DNA of 64,000 nucleotides from Ctenosaura bakeri (GCA_948474755.1 CAOLHI010001804.1:1-64000); one strand, 5' to 3'; positions 26,088 through 39,445 are shown, counted from the first letter of the stretch. Notes: generated by a model from the letters alone, not told the origin. Made by a program: numbers and translations.

Positions 26088-26103
26088 CAGATTATTCAAA
26101 TTC
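26088..26103. repeat. Target-site duplication of the outer L1 (right copy)
   Basis: CAGATTATTCAAATTC, identical to 13412-13427, lying just beyond the 5' end of the element. Confidence 0.9.
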
Positions 26104-26185
26104 CTATGCAAAAATCCAGGTCAACTTAAAAGGTGCTGGATCATTCCTGACAAGGCACATACTAGCAACACCAAAATGTTTGCAA

Positions 26186-26189
26186 GGAA

Positions 26190-26220
<31 letters not shown>

Positions 26221-26222
26221 TT
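26186..26222. repeat. (TA)n(CA)n microsatellite
   Basis: Alternating TA followed by CA dinucleotides just outside the outer L1's right duplication. Confidence 0.9.
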
Positions 26223-27249
26223 ATGGATGCCCTACCAGGTAATGGTTGGCAAAATGTGGCCCCAGTTGTCTAGACTCTGAAGACCAGCCTTGTTCTGCCC
26301 CCTTCACCATAACAGAGTGGATCAATTTTGCTGGACACCTTCAGGCATTGTCACTGACCTTTTCAATAGGTTAAAAGGTGCAAAGAAACAGAAGATGACA
26401 ACAAAAAGGAAGAACAAAAGGCTTCTTCCACAAGATCCAATAACTCAAAGGGAAATTTAAATCAAGAGTAGGGATGCTATATGACTACACAATTAATGAT
26501 TATGTGATAATACGATCAACAATTAACTATATCCCACCAGGATGCTACCTTTCTGTGGTGATGAGATTGTGTGTTTCCAGGAGGGTAAGAGGCTACACAA
26601 ATGGCAGCTCTGCTATCAGTAGGCTCTTCCAAGTCAGACAAGCTTTTCCCAAGAAGCCAGACTAAATGTGCCAAACAATTACTAGGCAGCATCAGTAACA
26701 GGGAGATGATACTGGCAGAGGATCTCAAAGACAATGGCATTGGCACTTTATCTAATTGTTAGTACTGTGCAGAAAGACATAATGGTAAATCTGGGAGGGT
26801 CGTCCTCTTCCACCGAGCGCGCAGCTTCGGGAGCGGTGAAGGAGGAAGGGGACACCCGCCTAGCCAGCCAGATCAGCCGAATCAACCCTGGCGATCAATG
26901 GGGTGACAGATGTCGCAGCCAGATCACTCTCACATCCCACAATGGTAATTCACTTCTGAATGTCTTTTACCGTGAAAGCCTATCATGAGACAATCCAGAA
27001 TGAAACAAGAGTTAGTACTGGAAGATGAGACCTTAGGAGGCAGTCAACCAGCTACAGAGCAATGGACAAGTATGAATAGTGCTGTATCTAATGATGCAAT
27101 TGGATTCAAGCCAAAAGCATATTCAACTGCTGACATGCTGGGCTGTGGGGAAAAAAAATCAAAGATGCACAACACATATAAAAAATGGAATGTGAGAAGC
27201 ATGAATTGGGGAAAATGGACAAGATCAGACAAGAAATGGAACATATAAA

Positions 27250-28158
27250 TGTTATCGCAGTTTCTAGCCCAGACTTGAGGGATATTAGATATCACTTTGA
27301 TATCAATAATTTGGCTTTCTTTACCTATTCCTCTCCATGTGCTGCGAGGTCCCCCAGACAAGCTCGCAGACAGGCACGGCCACTAATCACTGTAATATTC
27401 CAAACAATATGGGCTGGCCAGAAATAGCCATCCCACCGCTTCAGGAGACCTCAAAGGCAAGTACTCTATTATGTATGCACGCTACTTACAAAGAACTCCC
27501 TACCCCAAGCAGGCAGCTTGATTAGAAGAGTCCTCATCTGTCAAGCACTCTGTGTTTGCATACTGTCTACTCTATTGTCAATTAGGACTTAACTCAATCA
27601 TGCTAAATTCTGACCTTTCGGAGGCTTTGTCTCCAGCCCAAAACTCATTGTTTTCCCGAAGTACGGACTAGCCTACTGCCACTTTTTCCCCTATAAACGC
27701 CCCTAATTTTTGAGAGCTTCTTCGGATCACTCCCGACTTCCATCCAGTCTTGCTGCTGCTTTGCTTGGCGACCCTTCCCCCTCAGTCCCACGTACTGAGA
27801 CTCCATACCTCCGAACTTCTGCTACAGACTACCCGGGCTTCAGAACAGGTGTAGTATTACCCAAACCAACAACTCCTCTTAAAAATCCCTCTATCCCACT
27901 CCAACCTTTATTTCTCTAGTTATCTGAGTGAGTGTGCTGCATACACCGTTTGATTGCATTTTAATAAAGATCACAATTATTATTTCAATTCTGTTTGCTC
28001 CTGATTTGGCCTGACCCCATAGACACTGGGTGAAAGATCTCACTCCGTTGCCCTGCCTCTCATATTGCTAGCTTGTGCTCTTGGCTAATTTCCCCAACTT
28101 ATATAATTGAAAGCATATTTAAGTGTCCCTCCCAGGACGCCCAGAAAACAGAGTAACA
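27250..28158 (+). mobile_element. Solo LTR of an endogenous retrovirus (copy 2)
   Basis: 909 bp, starting TGTTATCG and ending GAGTAACA, related over its length to 2108-2985. It has a TATA-type promoter (cctataaacgcc near 27690) and an AATAAAG signal (near 27963). Flanks are TAAA and TAAG, a 4-bp duplication with one mismatch. It interrupts the RTE/BovB endonuclease region. Confidence 0.75.
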
Positions 28159-29774
28159 TAAGCATTGCAGTACTTGGGGTAAGAAAGCTAAAGTAGACTA
28201 AATGGATGTCACCAGATGAGCAGTATAGAAATCAAATGGACTATGGAACTAGAAGCACAAGATGGAGAAGTTCCTTTCTTTCCGCAAAAGAAAGACCAGG
28301 AGCAGATTGCAGCACAGACAATGAACTACTAATATCATAAGAAAGCTCAAGAATTATACTAAATCAATCACAGTGCCAAAATGAAATCTGAATGACATCC
28401 CTATAGAATTTAAATAGCATAAAAAGAACAGATTTGTACTCTAAGCCCAAGTGATTAGGAGTCAGAACTCTGGACTAAAACCAGGGGCACTGTCAGGGAA
28501 GAATGTAAAAAGTCTATTGTTGGAGTTTACCATGTAACCCACTGCTTTTTCACCAAGTGTGAGCTCTGCCTTAACATCTACTGCCACCAATCTCAGTGTT
28601 AACCAAGAGTGAGGGCTTCTCTTGTCCTCGTCTCTGCCACCAAGGTAAGGAATACCCCTATAGCTGTGGCCATCAACTGTGGGGACTTCCTAGATGCCCT
28701 CAAGGTGCCTGTTTAAAATATTATGCAATTTATATTCCCACTGGACACCATCCCTCTTTATTCACTATTGCCACTGCAGACACTGTGTCTGGATCCAATT
28801 TTATATATACAGTATATGGTGTTCCCAGAAGCCCAAAGTGTATAAATACAAAACAACACAATATTAACTGAAGCTGAACATAAAACAGATTATTTAACAC
28901 ATTTAAAACACATCTTACACATTCTTCTCCTAGCTAACTCAGACTCTTAAACACAACTCAATAATTCCTAAACCTGACTGACTCTCTTATCCTCAGATTC
29001 TCACTTTTCTCACTCATTTCTTCTCTCTAGCTGATTATCCTAACTCACTATATCAACTGTCATCCCAAAGGTTCACCAACCTTACTGAAATCCCCTCAGA
29101 TATTGCATCGATTATCATTCCCTTTCAATATTCCATTTTCTCACCCCCTCCTGACAGCTCCTTATCTTATTATCTCTCATACAAGATGTGCATATATATA
29201 ATATATGATGAAGGTTCAAGGAAAAACTTTTCTATGAACGCACAATTTTATAAGGTGATATGGGAACTGCTGCCAAAACATTCGGGAGAAACAGATCACC
29301 AGGAACCAATGCCATACCAATAAAGCTCTTTCAAGCTATGGAGAAAAAAATGTACCCAAACTAACAGAATGTGCCAACAAATATGGAAAAACAATGACCC
29401 AAAAAGTTGGATATGCACAACATACATTCCAGTCCCCATAGAGATCCCAAGAATTGTGGTAACCATTGCATCACTGCATTGCATTACATTACATTATATG
29501 CAAGGAAAATGATGCTCAAGTTTTTACAATGAAGACTTTACTATATAGAATGAGTAATACCAGATGTCCAAACTGGGTTAAAAAAAAAATGAAGTGGCAC
29601 TACAGATGATGATGTAAACATATGTTTGCTAATGAAGTGCACCAAGGAATTTAAGATGAAAATCAACCTGAGATTATAGCAACACCTTTAATGTTCACTA
29701 TTTGCAAAAACTACAGATCACTCCTAATAAATCAGTGTGCCAAAATATTTGATTGTCTTGATGCATAACCATGC

Positions 29775-30676
29775 CAGCAGTTCTTAATCTGGGGTTTGTG
29801 GGCTGCTTTCCAGGCTCACAGGCAACAGGCAAGTCGATTGAAGAGAGTGGCAGCCAAGCATGTGCACTCCATTTGGCATTTTGCCTGGCTACGTTGCCTT
29901 ACAGGGTCACAGGTGATAGACAAGTGAATAGGAGAGGGAAGCAGCCACGTGTGCTTTCCCACCTTTCACCTGTGTTTCTCCTGGGTGCACTGCCTTCCAG
30001 GATCATGGGCAATAGACAAGTTAATGGGAGGGGGCAGCAGCTGCACACCCACAGTTCCCCGCATTCACTTGTGTTTCGCCTAGGCGTGCTACCTTCCAGT
30101 GTCATGGGTGATAGGCAAGTGAATGGGAGGAGGCAGTGTCATGACCAGAGAAGGCATGCACACAGGGGTGCTCCCTGCCATTCGCTTGCCTTTTGCCCAG
30201 GTTCACGGAAGGAAGACATATGCACCAAGGCAAAAGGTAGGGGAATGGGAGGTGGAGAAAGGAGGGCGGGAGGCAGGTGCCACTCAAATAATCAAGTTTA
30301 TGAAAGTCAAACCTGTGAATATTGGGAGAGACTGTAGAAACAATGGAAGGAAGGAAGACAGATGGACAGTCGTACATTTATCTCAAAGACCAGGAGTCTT
30401 TTGCTGGTGACAGACATCATTTTGTACAACGCTTCATTACAATATCTCAAATTGTTCAACAGTTACAAAACTGTTTAATACAAAAAAAGGTACTCAGCAC
30501 TTGCTACTTCTGCACTGGGTGAGAACATGCAAATGAATGATGCTGAGTGAAAGCACCTGACATTTCTTGCTATCACATATACTGCCAGAAGCCACCTTGA
30601 GTTAAGGCTTGGTGGTCCACAGTGACAAAAGATATTTAAAAGGGGTCCGTGGCTAAAAAAAAGTTAAGAACCATAG
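29775..30676. mobile_element. hAT-type non-autonomous element with 108-bp tandem repeats
   Basis: Termini CAGCAGTTCTTAATCTGG at 29775 and GTTAAGAACCATAG ending at 30676 resemble those of the hAT at 857-3172, including the A-rich stretch and ggggtccgtggct next to the right end. It splits RTE/BovB RT sequence, which supports the limits. The flanking 8-mers (AACCATGC, ACCTATGT) match only partly, so the duplication has decayed. Confidence 0.65.
29805..30200. repeat. Minisatellite of about 108-bp units
   Basis: Three to four tandem units share cttccaggatcatgggcaat...agacaagttaatgggag...cacttgtgtttcgcc. A unit length divisible by three keeps a 188-codon plus-strand frame open (29771-30337) with repeated GDRQVNGRG peptides. 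I regard that as an accident of the repeat. Confidence 0.65.
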
Positions 30677-30922
30677 ACCTATGTTATGAACAAGAGACTA
30701 CTGTCAGGACGGAAAAACAGAACAGTTTCTAATTGGCAAAAGGGTCAGAGAAGGCTGCATTTTATTATCCTGTTTAATTTATCATACATGTTGAACCTAT
30801 TATAGAGAAAGTGGGACTGGACTCAAAGGAAAGAGGTATGAAAACTGGGGAAATGAACATGAACAATTTAAGGTATATAGATGATATCATTTTACAAGCA
30901 GAAAAATAACAGACTCGGAAGG

Positions 30923-31108
30923 AGTTGTTGTGTGCCTTCAAGTTGTTTCCTGCTTATGGAGACCCTAAGGTGAACTTATCGGGGGTTTTCTGGAGTGGAA
31001 AGTGTGTGACACAGCCAAGGTCGTCGAATGAGTTTCCATGGGGATCAAACCCTGATCTCCAGGGTCGATATCCAATGCTCAAACCACTACAACACGCTGG
31101 TGCAAAGT
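30923..31108 (-). mobile_element. tRNA-derived SINE inside the RTE/BovB element
   Basis: Minus-strand copy: gttgttgtgtgccttcaag tail side, body cacagccaaggtcgtc, and tRNA-like head (ggatcaaaccctgatctcc, ccactacaacacgctgg). LINE sequence continues on both sides. Confidence 0.75.
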
Positions 31109-31828
31109 AAGGAGTACTGATACAAATTAAGGGGGAAAAATACAAAAGCAAGATTACAGCTGAATATTGAGAAAACAAAAATAATGACCACAGCTGATTT
31201 ATATAACTTTAGCATAGGAGAAGACATCAAATGGTTACATGGCTCTGTCATTAATCAAACTGAGCCTGTGGTCATAAGAAATCTCGTGGAAGGGCAGCTA
31301 TGAAGGAACTAGATAAAAGCCTCAAGTTGAAAGATGTATCACTGAATACCAAAGGCTGATACATTCATATCATAGCATTTCCAGTTTCTGTGTATGGCTG
31401 TGAAAGCTGGACAGTAATAAAGTTGACAGGAAAAAAGTCAACACACTTATATAATGATTAGATAGATAAACAGATTGATAGTGCTGGAGGAAAGTTCTAG
31501 AGATACCACATATTGCCAAAAGACAAGTAAATGGGTGTGAGAGCAGATGAAGTCTGAACTCTCACTGGAAGACAAAATGACTAAAGTGAGGCCATCATAT
31601 TTTGGACATGTGAGAAAATGAGACTCATTAGAAAAGACAATAAGGTTCAGTGTAGATGAAAGCAGCAGAAAAAGAGACCATATCACAGATGGATTGTCAC
31701 AATCAAGGAAGCCACAGTCCTGAGTTTGGGTAAGACCTGAGCAGGCCTGTTGATGACTGAGGGAGGCTCTTGGAAGTCTCTGATTCACATGCCTTCATAA
31801 GTCAAAGTCAACCCGATGACAAATAACA

Positions 31829-33214
<1,386 letters not shown>

Positions 33215-33270
33215 TTAGCAATCAATTTAAGTGATAGCCATTCAGTATGAAGGACGAGCCCATTCATTAC

Positions 33271-34039
33271 CTGTGACAGCAAATAAAAGAAAAAAAACAT
33301 ATTACATGATAAGACTCAAAGATGTACCTTCATATAAAAGTAGCAAGACTTTACTGCACAAGTTTACACATGCTTATTCAGAAGTATGCCACACCCTGCT
33401 GTTCAAGAACACCAATTCCCACTCTTAGTAAGCAGGTTAGATTCAGTCATACTTACAGAAGGCCCAGTGTGATTACTGGGACACTCAGTGGGCTTACTTA
33501 AAGTATGACTAAACCGGGCTCAAACCCAGACTTTATTAGATTACAGCATCAGCTGGGAAGCAAACAATAGATTTCAGTAAATTCTTTAGCACACACACAC
33601 CAAAACAAACAAACAAACCAACCAGCTGTCTTCTGCCACCGGGAACTACATGACTTTTTAGATCCTTATTAACCAGGAGTCAAACAGAGAACACTACAGG
33701 GGAATGATAAATAAAATCAATCTCAAACACCATAATCTGATGAATACTTACTTACTAGTAAGCAGTTCTACATTCAGTGGGGATTACTTAAAAAAAAAAA
33801 GGACGGGTCATTTTGGTCAGAATGAGCCCTAGAATTCTCTCGTACATAGAGAAACACACATTCACACACCTCTAAGGATACTTACGTGTAACAAGTAGCA
33901 AGAACTGCTGCTATCTTTTAAAGAGAAACCTCAGTTGGATCAATGATAGTTCCTCTGCCGACTCGAAAACGTCGGTGCACTCAGTTCACTTTTCATCAGC
34001 ACAACGTATTAAGAAAACCCACGCAGTTTTCATTCTCAT
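33271..34039. other. PIGA first intron
   Basis: Intron between the probable non-coding exon 1 and the first coding exon. It includes a small CA/AAAC-rich stretch near 33590-33625. No gene seen. Confidence 0.6.
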
Positions 34040-34300
34040 TGGAGAATGTTTCATTACAGAAGCCAAAAGACGCTCGGCGACCCGTCCTACCACTACCACT
34101 CGGCATCGGTTTCTTCACTCACCTGCTGCTAGTCGAAGCCTAAGCCTTTCACATTTCCGGGTTCGCTTAAGGCGGGTGTTGTACGCAGCGAGCAGGCTCT
34201 TTCGTCACCTCAGTAACCGCTCTGTCCCCACCCACTAGCCCACACTAAGACATCGCGGCGCACAGCGACCTAGCCAGTCAGAGGACACTTGATGGACCAC
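34040..34300 (-). promoter_or_regulatory. PIGA: Probable PIGA CpG-rich promoter and non-coding exon 1
   Basis: CpG dinucleotides, rare elsewhere, cluster here. A consensus splice donor on the minus strand (AGCAG|GTGAGTGAAG) sits at 34123/34122 and pairs in orientation with the acceptor at 33271 of the first coding exon, as expected for the non-coding exon 1 of PIGA. No TATA box is evident. The transcription start is not determined; it should lie between about 34150 and 34300. Confidence 0.6.
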
Positions 34301-34435
34301 GTGGCAGAGAAAAGCCAATCCGATGGGTCTGTGGAAAAACTAGGGAAGTCATCCTGAAGGGAAACTAACGGCACAGGGGATAAGATTGTCCTTTCACGTA
34401 CGCCTGCAGACTGTAGGATTTAATACCACCCGGTG

Positions 34436-34650
34436 TGGCGCCCAGTGAGTGACCATGGCCGAGCGGGGGATCGAACCTTAGTCTCCAGGATCACGTATAA
34501 CCCTTATCAGTTGAACTAGGATTCGGGGAGACCAGCTTGCGTTGAAAGTGGAATAATAGCAGTATAACAGTCTAGTGCAGAAATGGCCCCGGGTTCAAAT
34601 CCCCATTCAGCGAAGGTACCCAGTAACTAACCTTACGTGTCCTGCAGAAA
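34436..34650. mobile_element. SINE fragments around a Harbinger-like MITE end
   Basis: At 34436-34520 a minus-strand SINE piece (cccagtgagtgaccatggcc, ggggatcgaaccttagtctcc). Positions 34541-34589 match the right half-end of the palindromic MITE (ttgaaagtggaataatagca, tagtgcagaaatggccc). A plus-strand B-box piece (gggttcaaatccccattcag) follows. Confidence 0.55.
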
Positions 34651-34719
34651 TCCCCTGCAACTGCCGTTGAGCTTTTCTATTGGGGGCTGCCTTCATGACC
34701 TTTTTCCTTGCCTTTTCAC

Positions 34720-35130
34720 ACTGTGCTGCAGAGGTTAGAGTGCTGGCCTGGAACGGGGGAGTTCCAGGTTCCCAGTCTCAACTAAGGGCCTTTCTGCACT
34801 ACACTGTTATAGTGCTATTATGCCACTTTCAATATCCTATGGAATCTTGGGGTTTGCAGTTTAGGTAGGAGTATTTAGAATTCTCAGCCAGAGAGGTCTT
34901 TGGCCTCAGTAAACTGCAAACTCCAGAATTCCACAGGATGTTGGAGTAATAGCACTATAACAGTATAGTGCAGAAAGGCCCTAAGCCATGAAACTCAGCT
35001 ACTTACTCTCTAAACCTGAGCTTCTTCATAGGATTGTTGGGAAAACAGAGTGCAAAGAAGGAAAACAATGCATACGATGGCAGACCCCATCTGAACAAAT
35101 CTTGCTGAGAAAACACTATGATAGAGTTGC
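34720..35130 (+). mobile_element. tRNA-derived SINE split by a Harbinger-like MITE
   Basis: The plus-strand head (gcagaggttagagtgctggc, ttccaggttcccagtc) at 34720-34785 continues at 34982 (gccatgaaactcagctac...gggaaaacagagtgcaaag) after the MITE. The TAA target is present on both sides of the MITE. Confidence 0.65.
34786..34981. mobile_element. Palindromic Harbinger-type MITE, complete
   Basis: 196 bp, almost entirely palindromic. Ends GGGCCTTTCTGCACTA and TAGTGCAGAAAGGCCC are flanked by the 3-bp target TAA on both sides, which fits the TWA target of PIF/Harbinger transposases. Other full or partial copies are at 34541-34589, 35256-35388, 56027-56229, 5336-5400 and 63980-64000. It is non-autonomous, with no coding sequence. 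Confidence 0.75.
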
Positions 35131-35480
35131 CTTGAAGTGTGCCTTCAAATCGTTTTTGACTTAGGGCAACCTTAAGGAAAACCTATCAGAGGGTTTTCTG
35201 CAGTTGAAAGTATGTGCTACACCTAAGGTCACCCAGTGAGTTTCCATGGCCAAGCCATGGAATTCTGGGGTTTGTAGTTTACTGTGACTGGGAATTCTAA
35301 ATGTTCCTCCCTAAGCTGCAAACCCCAGAATTCCGTGGGATGTTGAAAGTGGAATAATAGCACTATAACTGTAGTGCAGAAATGGCCCTGGTCTCCAGGG
35401 TTGTAGTCTAGTGTCCAAAACACTATACCATGCTAGGTCTCTAGGGTTGCCTTAGGATCACTCTAAGCCAGAAACAACTT
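35131..35480 (-). mobile_element. tRNA-derived SINE split by another MITE copy
   Basis: The minus-strand SINE body (gtgccttcaaatcgtttttg...ggtcacccagtgagtttcc) at 35131-35255 is interrupted by a 5'-truncated MITE copy (35256-35388, ending tagtgcagaaatggccc). It resumes with the tRNA-like head (ctggtctccagggttgtag) until about 35430. Confidence 0.65.
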
Positions 35481-37496
35481 CAAGGCATGCACACAACCAC
35501 CACAGACTATGAAAGTTTATGTTACCAACTTCTTTCTCTCAGTCTCAAAAGTACTGCAAGATCCTTTCATATACTGAACAGCAAAACAGTTCAGGTTATT
35601 GTACTAGGAATATCTAACAGCCTTCTGAAGGAAGGTGAAATGAGACTGTTTCAGAGTGAAGGATGGAGCAAAGGATAGGTCCATGGATTTTACGATTATG
35701 ATTGGCATTATCCTGTCTCCTCCTTACTTCTATCTCATAAGAACTGACAACAACCGTACGATGTATTATGTGAAGAATATGTTACCACAATTACTTTTCA
35801 TCTGAATAATGTCATCCTCTGCCATTTTAAAGATGAAAACAGGGATAGCTTTGTAATACATAGGATGCTGTTTTGCCAAAAAATTGTTGGTGGAGAGGGA
35901 CTTGGAGGCAGGGCTACATTACCAATTGTTCACTCGATGCAATTGCTCCAGCAGCCTCACTAGGTAGATGCCCAGTGCTGAAGGAAAAAAAAAATGCAGT
36001 TTGATTCCTCTTCTTACCAATTACTTCCTGGATCTCTTTTGTCTTCCATTGATGGCTAGAGGACTACTTGAGTAAAGCTGTGTGTTATGTGACAATGCCA
36101 ATTTGAAGTCTGCATCCTCAGAATACTTTTCTATTCCTGGCTAGGTGACAAGTAAGCACACTCAGAACGTTCATCCAGCTAAGCAGCTGAATGCAGAAGA
36201 GCCAGGGAATACAAAGTAGCAGGGTAGGACATTCATGCTGCCTTCCATAAATTCATATTTTGGAGTGTCCTGCAGCTATTCAAGGCACAGACTTTCTTTT
36301 GTGAAAGAAGCAGCCATAGAACCTGCCCATAGGCAATCCTGAAAGAGCTTTTGATTGAAACACATTAATCTCTCCTCTGCTTGCTTTTTTCTTCAGAAGA
36401 TTACAGATCCTAGTAGACAGTGACAAAAACATAGGAAGCAGCAGTGAAAGCTCATAGCCTTCAACTGTCCCAATTGATCCTTTGTCATCCTGCCCTTTGT
36501 CATCCTTTGTGATCCTGCCCTTTCCAGTTGGCTAAGGCAAAAGAAAACTGCTGCATCCCTGTGTGTTTTCCTTATTAATAACTTTTGCCGTCTTGGCTAC
36601 ACTCCAACATTACTGGTCCGTACTGTTTCTGGTTTTCATCTGTGAAATGTTGGAGTCCATGGAAGCTGAACTGGGGAGAGAAGGTTTATCTGGAAATGTT
36701 TTATATGGAGAGTTTTTGTGTGTGTGTTATAGTTCTCTTTTCTACAGGAGCTGAGTATGTCGACTTCTGTGGGAATGGGATGGCAGAATGTGTGTGCACA
36801 CACTTTAAGTGCAGAGTGTGGAGATCTTTTCTGGGAATGAATGGATTGCTCCCTGAAGATTTGCAAGTCAGCGTGAGGGGAATGAATCACATACAAACCC
36901 CAGTAGTTTTGCCTTCATGACCTTAAGGTCACTTGATTCAAGCTTCGTCACTGTTCTCTAGAAAAATGTGACTTGATGGAAGTACTTTTGTGTGGCTTTG
37001 TGCCTTATGATCATTATCACTTTTTTTTTAAAGTATTTTATTGGATGTTTTTAAAATATAAAAACAAAGGAACAATTTTTTTAAAAAAAGGAAAATAAAG
37101 GGGAGAAAAAATATACATGATACGACATAGGCTAATCACATATATTAATATAATATAAATGACTTGATAGTATGTTAGAAAACACATTGTCCCATGAGTT
37201 GATATATGCAGAATACAAGTTCTTGCATAGCTGAAGCGTTAAGTTCCTCTGAGCAATGCATTATGGAGGTGTCTTTGTTTCCAGCTTTGAACTATTAAAC
37301 TTTTAGCTACAGTAACAACTCACAGGATTCAAACATGATGACCACCAGTTAAATGCCTGCCAATATATAATTTAAAAGTACATAGACATCTACAAATATC
37401 AAAGATGCTTTGAGTACAAATTAGTATTTTGTAAGCATCCAGCTGGAAAGAGTGATCAGTGAGCATTCCAACACTGTATCCCACAAGAAAGCATTA
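35481..37496. other. Intergenic, mostly unassigned
   Basis: No gene recognised. From 37020 an A/T-rich segment beginning with a T-run and attttattggatg resembles a minus-strand L1 3' end, but it is too diverged for me to bound. Confidence 0.4.
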
Positions 37497-37588
37497 CAGT
37501 TGGCCCTCCATCTCTGTGGATTCTGTGTCCACAGATTCAACCAACTATGGCTTGAAAATATTCCCCTCTGCTCCCCCCACAAAAAGGA

Positions 37589-37632
<44 letters not shown>

Positions 37633-37781
37633 AACCAAAGAGCAAGCCTTGATTTTGCCATTTTATCTAAGGGATACAATTTTACTACACCATTGTACAT
37701 TGTGGGATTTGAGCATCCACAAATTTTGGTATCCACAGGGGGTCCTGGAACTAAACCCTAGTAGATATCAAGGGCCCACTG
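37497..37781. mobile_element. TA-target MITE (Tigger/pogo-like)
   Basis: Terminal repeats CAGTTGGCCCTCCATCTCTG at the left and aagggcccactg at the right, with TA on both sides (37495-37496, 37782-37783). The interior carries ggattcaaccaac...gcatccacaaattttggtatcc, characteristic of Tigger-derived MITEs. A (GAAA)n microsatellite has expanded inside. Confidence 0.7.
37586..37634. repeat. (GAAA)n microsatellite
   Basis: About twelve uninterrupted GAAA units within the Tigger-like MITE. Confidence 0.95.
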
Positions 37782-38117
37782 TATCTGTATCGAATTTCCA
37801 ACAATTAACTGAAGCAGAAAATGTCTTTCAAAAAAGACGTACTGGAATTCAATATACTAAAAACTTCCATTTTTGCTGATCAAACATAGTTTTAAATCTG
37901 AAAGATTTTAGATGTTTAAGTTAGGCAATTTTCTATTGATTGATTTGCACAGGAGAATCTAACCATTCCACTCATTCTAATTCCACTAACAATAAATTCC
38001 TTACTTTCAAATATATATTTGTAAACTGCGCTTGTTGATTTTAATTTTTCCAAAGACATAATTCAACTGAGAAGAAATTGTATGCCAGGCCACCATGCCT
38101 GCTGAGACTGCAGAAAG

Positions 38118-39052
38118 CATAGAATTATAGAAATCTAGAGTTGGAAGGCCATCCAGTCCAACCCCCTGCCACGCAGGAACACCCTCAAAGCAATCCCAAC
38201 AGATGGCCATCAAGCCTCTGCTTAAAAACCTCCAAGGAAGGAGACTCCACTACACTCTGAGGCAGCATATTCCACTGCCGGACAACCCTGACTGTCAGGA
38301 AGCTCTTCCTGAGGTTCAGGTGGAATCTCCTTTCCTGCAGCTTGAATCCATTGCTCCTTGTCCTGGTCTCTGGAGCAGCAGAAAACAAGCCCTCTCCTTC
38401 CTCTACGTGGCATCCCTTCAAATATTTAAACATGGCTATCATGTCCCCTCTTAACCTTCTCTTCTGCAGACTAAACATACCCAGCTCTCTAAGTCTATCC
38501 TCATAGGGCATGGCTTCCAGGCCTCCCACCATTTTGGTCGCCCTCCTCTGGACTTGCTCCAGCTTGTCAATATCCAGAACTGGACACAGTATTCAAGATG
38601 GGGTCTAACCAAAGCAGAGTAGAGTGGTACCAGTACCTCCCTCGATCTAGACACCATACTCCTATTGTTGCAGCCGAGAATTGCGTTGGCTTTCTTGGCT
38701 GCCGCATCACACTGCTGACTCATGTTCAGCTTGTGGTCTATGAAGACTCCTAGATCCCTTTCACACATACCGCTATCCAGCCACGTGTCCCCCATCCTAT
38801 ATTTCTGTATTCCATTTTTTCTACCTAAGTGTAGGACCTTACACTTCTCTCTGTTGAATTTCATTTTGTTCGCCTTGGCCCAGCTCTCCAATCTATCCAG
38901 GTCATTTTGAATTTTGATCCTGTCCTCTGGCGTATTAACAACCCCTCCCAATTTGGTATCATCTGCAAATTTGATGAGCATGCCCTCTGTTCCTTCATCC
39001 AAGTCATTGATAAAAATGTTGAACAGCACTGGGCCCAGGACATCATCACTTT
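38118..39052 (-). mobile_element. CR1 LINE, 5'-truncated
   Basis: Minus strand. The frame at 39029-38451 begins within the RT palm ([15 protein letters not shown]) and includes the catalytic [10 protein letters not shown] and then [14 protein letters not shown] and [12 protein letters not shown], typical of CR1 ORF2p. After a frameshift 38532-38185 gives the C-terminal end ([31 protein letters not shown]). The 3' end carries ATTCTATG-like octamers (38118-38135 reverse complement), the CR1 3' signature. No endonuclease remains. Confidence 0.92.
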
Positions 39053-39445
39053 ATTCCAGAGATTGACAGAACCTATAACAGTTCAGTCAAGAAGAGGTGT
39101 CATATATTGATACCAAAATTATTCATTCATTTATTCATTTAGAATACAGTATTTACACCCCGCTGTACAGTCACAAAGCTCTTGGAGTGGTCAATTGCCT
39201 TATGAAAGGTATCTGAACCAAATCCTACTTGCCTGCTATTTGCATAAGTCAAGATATAAACCATTTTACAATCTGAAATCTGGAAAATTAAATCCATCTT
39301 GAAAAAAATGACATCTGTATCTTTCAAAGTGAAAACAGGTTCACAAGGTTTCTCATATTAATTTCCTGAAAGCATATTAATTTTCTGGAAATAACTCTGA
39401 GTATTTTTTGTCTAGGAAAACTATGAAAAATTTGTGACTTCACCA
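39053..39445. other. Intergenic, no recognised element
   Basis: Short unassigned stretch between the CR1 fragment and the provirus. Confidence 0.5.

Larger units (their letters stand above)
26500..31828 (+). mobile_element. Decayed RTE/BovB-type LINE with three nested insertions
   Basis: Plus-strand pieces of one LINE. The 5' part (about 26.5-27.0 kb) is followed by the endonuclease start WNVRSMN at about 27200, then a solo LTR (27250-28158). The EN/RT remainder lies at 28159-29774, where caaatatggaaaaacaatgacccaaaaagttgg encodes a typical BovB RT segment. A hAT element (29775-30676) interrupts. RT resumes with GCILL and LRYIDDIILQAE (about 30745-30905), then a SINE, then MYGCESWT near 31395 and a 3' end resembling BovB tails near 31828. 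All frames are heavily broken. Clade assignment rests on recognised RT/EN phrases; limits are approximate. Confidence 0.65.

Noticed and set aside
37560..37660. Lysine-rich or serine/phenylalanine-rich peptides
   Set aside because: Translations of a (GAAA)n microsatellite.
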